A DNA stretch of 64,000 nucleotides from Mesotaenium endlicherianum (GCA_009602735.1 WELA01012439.1:5471-69470), one strand, 5' to 3'. Shown: positions 23,332-34,149, counted from the stretch's first letter. The notes: generated from the letters alone by a model not told the origin. Translations and numbers: made by a program.

Positions 23332-24050
23332 TGTAATGAATCAGGATATTGGTAGATATCATATTCATTTAAATATAGTAGTTAAATGTGCTCAGCCTGC
23401 TGAACTATAGTTAATATTGAGCCTGCTGGACTTTATAATATAATCAGTTTAATGACTCAGCCAGGAGCAGCAGGCTGAAGTCAAGTTATGTTAGCTTGCT
23501 GACACATTCTTTGCCAGCCAGCAGACTTTCGTACTCAGTAGCAGCGAACTGCCTAGATATGCATCTAAGGGTGGTCTGCTAGATGAATGGCCAGATGACA
23601 TCCTTAGGATGGATGGCGATTCGGGATGATGGGAGATGGCGGTGGATTTGGGTAACCGAGGTCCTACCAACGTGGTTAACTCCCGGGTAGGCGGTGCCAT
23701 CGCACTGGCCGTTGAACAGTAAACTCATTCCATGTACATATGCTAGGCATTGCTCTCGAGTTAAGGATTCGGAAACGAGGCCAACTCTCTTGTACAGCTT
23801 ACTGAGAGAGATCTGAATCCAAGGCGAGAAGCCATTGATACGCACTGTCTCCTAGCCTTGCTTATGTGTGAGTTTACTGATTGCAGTATTGATGCTAATT
23901 TACTACCATTTGACTTACGAGTATTGTCCACTGCTAGTGTGTCGTCTTTTGCTGTTTAATCAATTAACAGAAAATGCCATAAAGATTACATGCTGATATA
24001 AAGATCTTCATTAATTGTTAATCGCCTTTTTAGTAAGTCGATTCATTTCA
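23332..24050 (+). repeat. 3' LTR of element A
   Basis: 719 bp, TGTAATGAATCA...GATTCATTTCA, followed by the CTTTT target duplication. U3 boxes include TCAGCCTGCTGA at 23392-23403. Confidence 0.94.
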
Positions 24051-24055
24051 CTTTT

Positions 24056-24284
24056 GTTAGTGTGCAACTATGGCACACTACGATAAGTGAGTCAAGGGGT
24101 ACAGAGGAGTAAATGGAATTCCTTTTAAGGGCGAAGATCGCTCCCTGACTTTACATGCTTCCACCTATCTCTGATCTTATATATTTAAAAGAAGTTTTTT
24201 TATCTTGAATAAGGAAGATGCATTTCACTGGGGATGGTCGCGAGAGGTAGTGCGGTGGTCGATCATCGAACGATCTGACAGCTT
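24056..24284. other. Short unassigned stretch between elements A and E
   Basis: No coding sequence or recognised repeat seen. It continues the sequence that existed before element A inserted. Confidence 0.5.
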
Positions 24285-26130
24285 TTGAAAGCTGCCCTAA
24301 AACTCCTTGCCCTGGTGTGTCAGGCTCGCAGCACAGCCGCCAAAGCGGCTAAGAATATGGTCGAGGAAGACCTGAGCAATCCCCTCACTGGCCTTGCTGG
24401 GCAAATGCACAAGCTCGATCCACTTGGACATGTGCTCAATCATCAGCAAAACGTAGAGGTTGCCTCGGCGAGACTTGGGCAGCTCCCCAGCCAAGTCAAG
24501 CGACCACCTGCAAAACAGCCCCTAAATAGGGAGAGGGCTGAGAGCGACGATTCGCGTTGTGAAACTCGAGCATACCTTGTCGCAAAGAGTGCAGCTGCTG
24601 ACGACGTCGGTGACGACCTTAATCATGCCTCACAACCAGTACTTAGCCTGGAAGAGAATGAGAGTGCGCTTAACACCAAAGTGTCCAAGTGTCTTGTGCA
24701 CACGTTGCACCAGCTGGCTGCGTATAGCAGGCTTAGGAACCACCAAGACGGAGCCGTCCGCCATCACTCGTCACATGCGCCCCTCCATAAAGACAAAGTC
24801 CCGGCTGCGCTTGAGGATGCGATCGCGCTCGCAAGCACTGATGCCTGGGGCCAACTCCTTGACCGTGACGTACTGCAGCACTGGGGCGTTGTCCCACACG
24901 TCCTCGGGCCCGCGTTGCCAGCTGTCTTGCTCCTCAATTGCTGCCAGTGCCAATCGCCGAGTGGTGACGGTCACCATGTCCAGGCTGGTGAGCCCTGCGG
25001 GCCGCACGTCGCCGTCAATGGTGAAGGCTTGGAACGCCGCCGCGTGCCAAACCGCTCTGGCTCATCCTCATTGTAACAGGCTACTGTGAGCTCCCTCGAA
25101 GAGGGCTTGGGGTTGCGGCTGAGGCCGTCGGCGTCCAGGTTCGTCGACCCTAGGCGATGGTGCACGTTGAAGGTGTATTCCTGCAAGATGAGCGCCCACT
25201 GTGCGTACTTGCCTATCAGGCGCTTTGAAGTCATGAGGCATTTGAGTGGCTGATGGTCGGTAAGGTAGCAAAAGTGGGTGCTGTAGTGCACAATCGTCCA
25301 CACAGCTGCTAGGCACTCCCCCTTGAAAGAGCCGTAGTTGCGGCACGGTTGTTGCTGCGGTTGGCGTACGCAACCACATGCTCGAAGCCGTCATGCTCCT
25401 GCACCAGCACCGCTTCAAGCCCTGCCTGCAACCAGTTGGTGTGGAGAATCAAGGGCTTCTAGTAGTCAGGCCGCCGTAGTACTGGGGCGCTCACCAACAA
25501 CTCCTTGAGCTTGTCAAACGCGGCCTGCTGCTTTGGTCCCCACACATAGGCAACGCCTTTGCGTAGCAAGTCGTTCAGCAATTTGGCCAGCTCGCTGAAC
25601 CCTGGCACGAAGCGATGATAGTAGTTGGCGATGCCAAGGAAGGCCCTCAGCTGCGAGCTGTTGGTCGGCGGCGGGATGCCAATGATGGCCAAAATCTTGG
25701 CCAGCTGAGGGGCCAGGCCACTGGAGGGCAAGAGATGCTTGAGGTACTCCGCCTCTCAGGTCCCAAAGGTGCACTTGCCTCGATGGCACTTGAGCCCAAT
25801 GGCCTCCAAGCCGTCCAGGACTGCAGTGATGTGCGCCACGTGCTCCTCAAACGTCTCACTGAAGATGAGCACGTCATCAATGTAGCACTGGGCAAAGAAG
25901 AGTCCTGCCAACTTCTTATCCATGACCCGCTGGAAGGTGGCAGAAGCGTTCTTTAAGCCAAAGGGCATAACCCTCCACTCGTAGAAACGCTGCGACCCCC
26001 ACATAGCCGTCTTGTACTGGTCCTCCTTCACAATGGGTATCTGATTGAAGACGTGCCTCAAATCCAACACCGAGAACCAAGTACAAGCGCCGATGTTGTT
26101 GAAGATCTCGTCAGGGGTCGGCATAGGAGA
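24285..26130 (-). pseudogene. RT, RNase H and integrase regions of element E (fossil)
   Basis: RT: DLRHVFNQIPI, RVMPFGLKNASATFQRVMD and the YIDD active-site box near 25873-25884. Connection region: LGIANYYHRFVPGFSELA and GPKQQAAFDKLKELLVSAPVL. RNase H: CYLTDHQPLKCLMTSK and HHRLGSTNLDADGLSRNP. Integrase core: MIEHMSKWIELVHLPSKAS with HILSRFGG near the left end. These follow Ty3/gypsy order and differ clearly from the RTs of A and F. It is broken. Confidence 0.85.
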
Positions 26131-26185
26131 TCTGTCCTACTCAGTGACCTCGTTAAGCTTACGATAGTCACCGCACATCCTCTTC

Positions 26186-26620
26186 TCAGAAGCAATTGCT
26201 TGAGGCGTCCTTCTTAGTTGGCATGACTGTGGGCGTAGCGTAGGTGCAAGCAGACTCACGAATAACCTGACACTTCTCTAGCTTGCTTGTCTGCGTGTTG
26301 ATCAGGTTGTCCTCAAAGCGGTTGTAGCGGTAGCGCTTCTGGAAGATGGGCACGAGTGTCTGGAGGGGAATCCTCATAGGGTCGCCTGTATAGCGCTTAA
26401 GGTTGTGCATGCCGCTGGCAAAGCTGGTACTGCGCCGTGCATCTAGCAATGGCGTCAGCTGAGCAGCTTGTGCCTCAATGAGAGTCCCCCCCAGCTTCCA
26501 AGTAGGGACAGCTGGTGGTGGCTCCTGTGGTGCAGTTGGCGCATCCTGCCCTGCTGCTGGCGTGGTATGTGGGGCTGCAAGCGTCACCTGTCTTGCAGCT
26601 GGTTGCGATTGGCCTGCCAC
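26186..26620 (-). pseudogene. Pro/Ala-rich linker leading into RT of element E (fossil)
   Basis: A 144-aa open stretch. It opens low-complexity (Gln/Pro/Ala) and ends RESACTYATPTVMPTKKD, which resembles the segment just before RT palm motifs (RxSxSPxAxPVVxxKKKD). It connects the methyltransferase region to RT on the same strand. Confidence 0.6.
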
Positions 26621-26949
26621 GAGTGCTTCCTCCTTGGCAGCTGCTGCCAGCTGCCCTGCACCACCTGTTTAGAGTCAAGAGCGTGGAAAAAGAAATGGCG
26701 AGCGAAACTCCTTGGGTCGATGTGAGGACTCCTCCCTCCTCTTTCCCCCCCCCAGCAAACCAAAACTAGGACAAGGACGCGGCATAGGCGGCCGCTGCGA
26801 AGCAAATCCCTCTCGTTGGGAATGCCAAGTCGTACCAGGCGGGGGGCGGCCATCGCCGTCTGAATCACGGTCCATGGCGTTGTAGGACTGGTCCATCTCA
26901 GAGTGACAAGCCTGCGCGTAGAGGAGAGTCAAGGCCTGCATCCGCAAGA

Positions 26950-27900
26950 GGATCCACATCAAGACGTTGGCATTGATAGCTTGGCCAAGGAGACGCACGC
27001 GGTTAACCTCGGTGATGCCGTCTACCTGTGTGAGGTGCGGAGGGTAGCCCATCGCACGCTCCATCTCCACGGCACGAGGCCGCTGGAACATGCCGGTCTC
27101 AAGGTCAATGATCATGCCGCGCTGGTCCCCCACGTAGGCCGCGCTGTCGTAGCAATTCACGAACTTTGGAAGCGCCCCTGTGACGTCGTGGAGGACCTCA
27201 CACTGGGCCTGAGAAGGATACGGAAGGGCGACCACCCGCTGGGCCAGGCGCGCCACATTGAGGATGGAGTCAATGTTGCGCTGTGTCGCGGATGTGCGGC
27301 CGCCAATGCCTTGAGCGTGCCTGGCATGGCCAAGTTGGTGAAGTAGGCACGCACGCGGTGCGCGAAGGAGCCAATGTGGGTAGCGTCGATGACGACTTCA
27401 CAGCCGACGTAGCTGCTGCAGAGCGCAAAGTCGGTGCTAACATTGGGCCGAGAATTGTGGCGGACAGTCACGTTCTCCGTCACCAAGGCGAGTGTGTGCG
27501 GCGCCTGACGGTCCTCAACCGTGTTGAGGACGCGGAGCAGATGCCTGAATAAGGCCGAATGCGGATCACCGAGCGCGCCTCCTTGCCTAGCAATGGAGAA
27601 TCCCTGGCACTCCCAACCAGCAATGATGAGGTCAATGGGCCCCAGTCATGTGATGTGCTCGGCGGTGATGTCGCGGATCTCCATGGGCCAGTTGGTCTGG
27701 GCACGGCGGAATGCGTGCGCAGGAAAGAGGTCAGGGAAACGCTCGTGGCACAAGGCCATCTGGCGGCGGGCCACCTGCTGCGCCTCGGCATCAAGGTCAA
27801 CGTAGACAATCGACGCACAAGAATGCGAGTCTGCAAGGTGGCCCGCAGCCTTGTCGCAATGCCGGCAAAGAGCTCAACAAGGACAAAGCCGCCGGGACGG
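26950..27900 (-). pseudogene. DNMT-like cytosine-5 DNA methyltransferase region in element E (fossil)
   Basis: C5-MTase motifs occur in canonical order on the minus strand. Motif I (S-adenosylmethionine binding) is VELFAGIA near 27855-27878. Motif IV (catalytic cysteine) is GWECQGFS at 27595-27618. Motif VI is ENVTV near 27465-27480. Motif VIII is DATHIGSFAHRVRAY near 27343-27387, resembling the DAxxVSAAHRAR region of DNMT3. The C-terminal IX-X region is RPRAVEMERAMGYP (27041-27082) and LLGQAINANVL (26960-26992). The order and spacing leave little doubt about the superfamily; I infer a DNMT3-like subclass. Retrotransposon-borne cytosine methyltransferases are known from dinoflagellates and charophytes (de Mendoza and co-workers). 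It is broken, so no present activity is claimed. Confidence 0.82.
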
Positions 27901-28610
27901 TCGTCAAGCTGGTTGGTGTAGATAAGCGTAGGAAGGGGACAAAAGCCCATGGCGGGATTGCCTGCGTGCGCGGGAGGAGGATAGGAGCGGAGGACATTGT
28001 GTTGATGGGGAGCCATGCGAAGGGCCGCACCAGCGCGCTCGGCGTGGTCACGGGTAAGCCTGGGAATGCGCTCCAGCAGCGGTTGCGGGCGGGTCGTATG
28101 TGCATGCGCCTGGTAAGTGCGCCAGCGAGTAAGCGCGTCCTGCAGGGCCTCCACGGGAGCCGGGCAAGCCATCGCCTGCGCGTCGCGGATGCACTGCAGC
28201 TGCCACCCGTCTCTTGCCCTGCGGTTGGTGTGGTGCAAAGCGGCGTGGGCCAGCTGCTCCATGGCTGTACGCTGGGGCACATGGGAACGCGGGCTGAAGT
28301 ACCCGCGTTGGCGCTCGCGATGATCCAATTGTATGAGAACGGCGCAGATGGAGCGCTTGTCCTAATCAACCACTTGCCGAGGCCGGATGAGCTGACGTGG
28401 AGCCAACTGGACTCGCGGGCGCAGCTGAATGTGCAATGCCAGCAGAACGTGCTCCTGCTGTTGACGCTGCATGATCTTTGCGGGTATGGCGGTAGAATAA
28501 GGATGACGGTCGGGGGGCCGGATAGTGGTGCGGGCCACCTTCTGAGGAGGTGACCCAGACGGCCCGTTGCCTGCTATGTGGCTGCGCAGGATGGCAACAG
28601 GCTAGCCGGG

Positions 28611-29547
28611 CAACGTCTGGTACAACGCGTGAGTTGCAATGATAGATGAAGACTGCGCGTCCGCGTCTTAGGTGCAGAGGTCGCGCGAGTCGCCGTAAGA
28701 CGGTGTAACTCAGCGAGGGCGCGTCTCGCGAAGAGAAGTGATCTCTTCACAAGGGAGTAATCTATCGTGCGCTCCTGTACGTGTCGCGCAGAGGCGTGAC
28801 CTTGCGGTCATCTCTGGCTTGCTCGCGGAGGGGAGTCTCTCACGTGCGCGCCAATCTTCTAAGGTCAAAGGATTGTAGAGTGCACTTTTGTGGTCATTTT
28901 GATATATGATGGTGAAGTATTGAGAAATTTATCAATTTCTCAAATTTAATCAGTTTAAAGGTTGGTCCACAACTGTCCTTAATTGGCAGGAGCGCAACCG
29001 TCGGATTGACCGACAGCGTCGAGCGATCTGGGCCGTTAGAGTGACTTCGAACCTTCACGGAATTTCGTTGACGCGGAGTGCCTACAAGGTCGATTTACCT
29101 AGAAGTTTTGAATTAGCCTATCGCGCCTAAGATAATATTTTCTAGATATTTCAATGCATGCATGTGGACGTAAAATCGGCCCAAAGCGTCGGATGAGGCT
29201 AATGTGGCCTACTCACAAATAATTCAATAGGGACAATTTGACACACTTAGAAATTTTATTGCCAAGCGGCCCTCCCTCCTAGGGACGAGCGATCGTCGTA
29301 GAAAACTAAAAATTAGGCATAACTTCTTCGGTTCTTATCAAATTTCACTTCTGTAAATATCTACAAATTTGTAATTACGAGGCCGTTCATCCTATTCCAT
29401 TTGTGAGCATTTTCTTGCTATTCAAGATGTTCTATGATTTTCCTAAGCTTTCTTAGTGATATGCCGTTGCACTCTAGAGTATAATTGCAACTAGATTGGT
29501 TCCTTATGAGTCACTACAATTCCACTAGGGCACTCCGCCCTTTCATC
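28611..29547. other. Unassigned stretch, possibly LTR of remnant G on its right
   Basis: GC-rich at the left (to about 28860), then AT-rich. No coding sequence recognised. The right part ends at a primer-site-like sequence (29548), so it may include an LTR. No second LTR copy is present to confirm this. Confidence 0.4.
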
Positions 29548-30336
29548 TGGTATCGACGCTGGGCTAGTTTGCATATTATATAATGGAGTCGCAGTCGGCA
29601 GCTGGAGGAGGCACACATGTTGAGCATGTTGAGCCGTGGAGAAACTGGTTGCGCCAACAATGACCAGAGAGCAACAAGAGATGCAGGCGATGCTAAGGCA
29701 AATGGCAACTGCAATTGGAGGAGAAGTTTACACCCAATTTCAACAAAATATGCGCGCGGTGGTGGAGAGAATGGTGCAAATTGTTGTGGGGAACGCTGCT
29801 TCGATGAGTTCGGCACCTGCACCTGCTATACCATCAATTCATGTTCAACTAGTGGTGCACCAGTTATGCCACCCGCATCGGGAGTGCGTGCGCCTAAGCC
29901 TGAAGTGTAAATTGGAGAGCGTGGATCACCCACCGCCTCTTCATCAATGGATTTTGGGAGTGAGGAAGTTTATGGAATATTCTGCGCTCATGCCTGACAG
30001 GTAAGTTTCTTTGTGGTTACTTTACTGAAGAACAGTGCTAGAGCTTGGTATGAGCGAGAGGAGAAGCTGTCTAGAGTTCCTGCTACTCTTGATCATCTTT
30101 TTGATGGCTTGACGAGGCAATTTCAACCTATTGCACCCGAGGCTACCGCTCGAGATTAATTGGTGCGCCTTCGTCAACGAGGAAGCGATTTGGAGTATGT
30201 TTTGCGCTTCAACGAGCTGGTGCTTCAATATCCATCCATGCACGAGTCAGAGATGATGGACAAGTTCAAGAGTGGGCTCAAGCCAACTGTGGCCAAGGAA
30301 GGGCGCTCAAGGACCCTATTTGTCTTGGAGAAATGA
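29548..30336 (+). mobile_element. Remnant G: primer site and gag of another Ty3/gypsy element (fossil)
   Basis: TGGTATCGACGC at 29548-29559 resembles an initiator-tRNA-Met primer site. Downstream plus-strand translations contain gag-domain signatures (ARAWYEREEKLSRVP, LFDGLTRQFQPIAPE, YVLRFNELVLQYPS, KFKSGLKPTVAKEG). The gag resembles that of plant Ty3 elements but not those of A or F. No pol follows. It is broken, with several breaks. Confidence 0.65.
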
Positions 30337-31620
30337 TGTCGTGCATTATGGGGTTCGATGCGTCTCATCTATGTAAGCAACACACAAGCGGGCAAGCAAG
30401 ACTTGCTATGGTGAAAAGCAAAATGCATGCGGCCTTATGGCCAAAAAGAAGGTAAGCTGTCAATGTTTTAATCAGAGAGTGTGTAACTCTTTAGAGTGAG
30501 CATCTCAAGACTGTAATCCGGTAGGAAAACAACTAATGAAGTTTGGCCCAAAAGATCATTGGAAGCACATCACAATCTTCAAGAGTAGTCCTATGGCAGG
30601 GTCTAAGCTGTGACTTTGCTCACCACCTGTGAAGTTCTTCTAGTGACTGGAAGCCAGGAGGGCTTGCTCTTCACAAGAGAGAGACTCGGTGGTCCTGAAA
30701 ACACGAGAGATAAAAGTGTAAACTAAACTGATAACTCTGTGGCTTACAGCTGGCATAATTGACTTCTAAAAATATGTCCTTCTAAGGGCATCTGTTGTTA
30801 TATACTCCCTGCAAAACCGGCGCTAAAGGCGGCGGATTCAATGCACAAAATCACACTAGGAGGCTCTCCTAGATCCACAAAAGTGGAGGTAAGGCAAGTA
30901 CTAGCTCTCCTATTGGCTAAGCACAACACACACCAATCAAATATAGTGTAAGGAAGAGGATGCATGACTCTCATTGGCGGAGCTTACCTCGACCAATGCT
31001 ACCTAGATAATGCCTCAAAAGAGGATCTGAAATGTAAGGAAGCTTTCTCTAGGAATGAGTGATGCAGTCACCAATTTATAGCTCCAATGGTGCTCATATA
31101 CTATGCTAATGCATGCTAAGTGTACTTTATCAAGCTCGCGGATTTGTGTGCTAATGGCTAGAGGTCCTTGGAGTCGCGAAGAGCCAACAATGTGACATTT
31201 GGGCACATTGAGTCCCGAAGTGGCCCTTGGTGGAACTCCGCTAGGGGCCGGTAGGTGGCGTGAACTAGATCGCGAATATCTCGCTCGATACTTGACCAAA
31301 TGGCGCGCAACCGGTGCCGTTTGGAAGGTGACGCAACGCTCTACACTTTAGCAATTTGGAATGCTAGCAAAGGCCAACATATGAATGCGTGAAGCAAAGT
31401 AAAAGTCGGGCCTCCCAGGTCGATGGTCGACGCACGTGTGTCTCGGCTGGGGCGACGGTCCCGACCTAATGAGTCATGACAACTGTCGTGCATTATGGGG
31501 TCGGACGCGTCTGATCTATGTAAGCAACACACAAGTGGGCAAGCGAGACTTGCTATAGTGAAAAGCAAAATGCATGCGGCCTTATGGCAAAATAGAAGGT
31601 CAGCTGTCAAATGTTTTAAT
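30337..31620 (+). repeat. Family H element, copy 2, bounded by about 137-bp direct repeats
   Basis: Direct repeats 30337-30472 and 31484-31620 both start TGTCGTGCATTATGGGG and end near TGTTTTAAT, differing at roughly 10% of positions. They flank about 1.0 kb of non-coding sequence, of which the first 300 bp also occurs at 3140-3480. Size and layout suggest a small non-autonomous LTR element (TRIM-like). No target duplication was found, so this is tentative. Confidence 0.5.
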
Positions 31621-31639
31621 TCTCCCCCCAGCTCTTAGC

Positions 31640-31994
31640 CTCCAGCTGACGAGATGATAATGCTACCACTAGCTACTTCCGAGCAGTCACTACAGAATCA
31701 GTCGCCTGCGGGGACGCGCTCCAAGGGGAGGTCAAGGCAGCCGTCGTGGCAGCCATGGTTGCAGCTGTCGCAGAGCAACAACTTGGCCTCCTTGCCAGGG
31801 CTGTGGCATATCTGGCACGCCCAATCCTTGGGCGGCCGTGCATCGCGGGGACGAACCTGCACATCAGTGTAAGGAAGATGGCATGGACCACAGTTCTTCG
31901 TGTGGTCTTTTTGAAGACGGCCATCTGCGCCTTCCAGCTCCAGTACTTCTGACGCCAAGGCACGCTTGACGCGCAGGATGACCGGCGAGCTGCT
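31640..31994 (-). pseudogene. PHD-finger-containing retroelement fragment (fossil)
   Basis: The minus-strand translation has VKRALASEVLELEGADG, then KNCGPCHLPYTDVQV, then a PHD-type Cys4-His-Cys3 pattern (WACQICHSPGKEAKLLLCD, SCNHGCHDGCLDLPL). PHD fingers read histone H3 tails. From memory, this CHLP-plus-PHD arrangement occurs in Ty3-type polyproteins of green algae. Strand and GC-richness match element E, so it may be part of E or of a related copy. It is broken. Confidence 0.65.
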
Positions 31995-32712
31995 TAAAAT
32001 GAATCGACTTACCAAATAGGCAATTTACAATTAATTAAGATCTTTATATCAGCAAATAATCTTTATAGTATCTTCTGTTAGTTGATTAAACAGCAAAGGA
32101 CAACACACTAGCAGTGTACAATACTCGCCAGTCAAATGCAAATAAACTAGCATCAATAATGCAATCAGTGAACTCATACATAAGCAAGGCTAGAAGACAG
32201 TGCATATCAATGGCTTCTCGCCTTGGATCCAGATATCTCTCAGTAAGCTGTACATGAGAGTTGGCCTCGTTTCCGAATCCTTAACTCGAGAGCAATGCCG
32301 AGCATATGTACATGGAATGAGTTTACTGTTCAACGGCCAGTGCGATGGCACCGCCTACCCAGGAGTTAACCACGTTGGTAGGACCTCGGTTACCCAAATC
32401 CACCGCCATCTCCCATTATCCCGAATCGCCATCCATCCTAAGGATGTCATTTGGCCATACATCTAGCACACCACACTTAGTTGCGTATCTAGGCAATTCG
32501 CTACTACCGAGTACGGAATTCAGATGGCTGTCAATGAATGTGTCAACAAGCTGACCTAAGTTGACCTCAGCCTGCTGCTCCCGGCTGAGTCATTAAACTG
32601 ATTATTAATAAAGTCCAGCAGACTCAATATTAACTAAAGTTCAGCAGGCTGAGCATGTTTAAGTACTATATTTAAATGAATATTATATCTACCAATCTAT
32701 TGATTCATTACA
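31995..32712 (-). repeat. 3' LTR of element C'
   Basis: 718 bp, reverse-oriented A/B-family LTR followed (rightwards) by a diverged polypurine tract. No matching target duplication was found at the right end of D (48219). Confidence 0.85.
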
Positions 32713-33212
32713 ATCCCACCAACTGAACAGGTTGTTGCCTCGACAACACTAACACTAGGTACATGGGTTTCCCCAACTAAAAGTATTGATCTCCCTCCCA
32801 CCGCCTCTTGTTCGATTACTGATACCAAACGGTGGGGATCACTAATAACAGCACGCTGTGCCTTTTGCCCTCAGCCTACTGCCATTAGGAGGGAGATGTC
32901 CCTGGGGCCCTATGGTCAAGGGCGTCAGACCTCCTCCTGTTTTGGGGTCTCCGAAAGCCTGGGGGATCCGCGTAGGGACCCCGCGGAGAACACAGTGACT
33001 GGGCTGTTTCATCCTGCACAGTCTGAAATTGAAGGGAGGCAGCCTTCTCCTGGGCATCCCTCAAATTGACAGGTACATATATCGGCATCTCAGAAGGATG
33101 TTGCATGACATGAGCCAAGGGCACATGCTCTCTTTGCGAGAGAGATGCTGGCAGGCCTCTGGCTATCTCTCTAGCAGCCCTCCTGTCTGCCCTGTCTGAC
33201 TGGGTCTCCGTG
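31995..33212 (-). mobile_element. Element C': 3' end of an A/B-family copy (fossil)
   Basis: A 3' LTR (31995-32712), polypurine region and the last part of ORF3 (32885-33210, type 1, with MQHPSEMPIYVPVNL), minus strand. Element C starts at 33213, inside the ORF3 of this copy. The rest may be represented by D (42758-48218), which has the same strand and the missing 5' parts. An assembly gap makes this uncertain. Confidence 0.75.
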
Positions 33213-33930
33213 TGAAATGAATCGACTTACCAAATAGGCGATTAACAAATAATAAAGATCTTTATATCAGCAAGTAATCTTTATGAATTTTCCGTTAAGT
33301 GATTAAACGGCAAAAGGACAACACACTAGCAGTAAACGACACTCGTAAGTCAAATGCAAGTAAACTAGCATCAATAATGCAATCAGTAAACTCATACATA
33401 AGTAAGGTTAGAAGACAGTGCGTATCAATGGCTTCTCGCTTGGATTCAGATCTCTCTCAGTAAGCTGTACATGAGAGTTGGCCTCGTTTCCGAATCCTTA
33501 ACTCGAGAGCAATGCCTAGCATATGTACATGGAATGAGTTTACTGTTCAACGGCCAGTGCGATGGCACCGCCTACCCAGGAGTTAACCACGTTGGTAGGA
33601 CCTCGGTTACCCAAATCCACCGCCATCTCCCATCATCCCGAATCGCCATCCATCCTAAGGATGTCATCTGGCCATTCATCTAGCACACCACACTCAGATG
33701 CATATCTAGGCAGCTCGCTGCGATCGACTACGGAAGTCAGCTGGCTGTCAAAGAATGTGTCAGCAAGCTGACCTAAGTCGACTCCAGCCTGCTGCTTTTG
33801 GCTGAGTCATTAAACTGATGGTTTAATAAAGTCCAGCAGACTCAATATTAACTAAAGTTCAGCAGGCTGAACTTATTTAACTATATTATTTGAATGAATA
33901 TTATATCAACCAATATACTGATTCATTACA
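33213..33930 (-). repeat. 3' LTR of element C
   Basis: 718 bp, reverse-oriented. The inner side is followed by the tract complementary to AAGTTGGAGGGAT-type purines. The outer side abuts CCGTG of the ORF3 of C'. Confidence 0.9.
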
Positions 33931-34149
33931 ATCCCTCCAACTTATCATGTTGTCGCCTCGACAACACTAACACTAAGCCTCGACAACACTAACACTAATA
34001 ACAACGTGCTGTCCCTTCCATCCCCAGCCTACTGCCATTAGGAAGGAGATGTCCCTGAGGTCCTATACTCAAGGGAGCCAGACCTCCTCCTGTCTTGGGG
34101 TCTCCTGAAGCCTGGGGGATCTGCGTAGGGGCCTCGCGGGGAACGCAGT

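Larger units (their letters stand above)
4778..24050 (+). mobile_element. Element A: Ty3/gypsy chromovirus with third ORF, hosts two nested insertions (fossil)
   Basis: Bounded by LTRs 4778-5478 and 23332-24050 and by a perfect 5-bp target duplication, CTTTT (4773-4777 and 24051-24055). Order: 5' LTR, initiator-tRNA-Met-type primer site, gag with CCHC knuckle, retropepsin, RT, RNase H, integrase, chromodomain, third ORF, polypurine tract, 3' LTR. Two later insertions lie inside: a solo LTR (7315-8033) and full-length element B (14042-22834). Without them A is about 9.75 kb. Its LTRs differ by roughly 10% by eye, so it is the oldest layer here. Part of the RT-RNase H region is present twice. 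It is broken in many places (well over ten). Confidence 0.93.
24285..28610 (-). mobile_element. Element E: Ty3/gypsy-type element with DNMT-like methyltransferase upstream of RT (fossil)
   Basis: Minus strand, 5' end on the right. In order: an Arg/His/Pro-rich leader (about 28610-27950), a cytosine-5 methyltransferase-like region (about 27900-26950), a Pro/Ala-rich linker (26700-26200), then RT, RNase H and part of integrase (26130-24285). The same-strand, tightly packed order argues for one polyprotein-type element, not separate fragments. No LTRs could be placed. It is GC-rich compared with the A/B family and clearly a different lineage. It is broken (roughly ten breaks or more) and incomplete at its 3' side. 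Confidence 0.8.

Noticed and set aside
24285-25076. A 263-codon plus-strand ORF opposite integrase of element E
   Set aside because: Shadow frame; integrase and RNase H signatures are on the minus strand.
27711-28553. A 280-codon plus-strand ORF opposite the leader of element E
   Set aside because: It is a shadow of the GC-rich minus-strand coding sequence; the recognisable domains are all on the minus strand.
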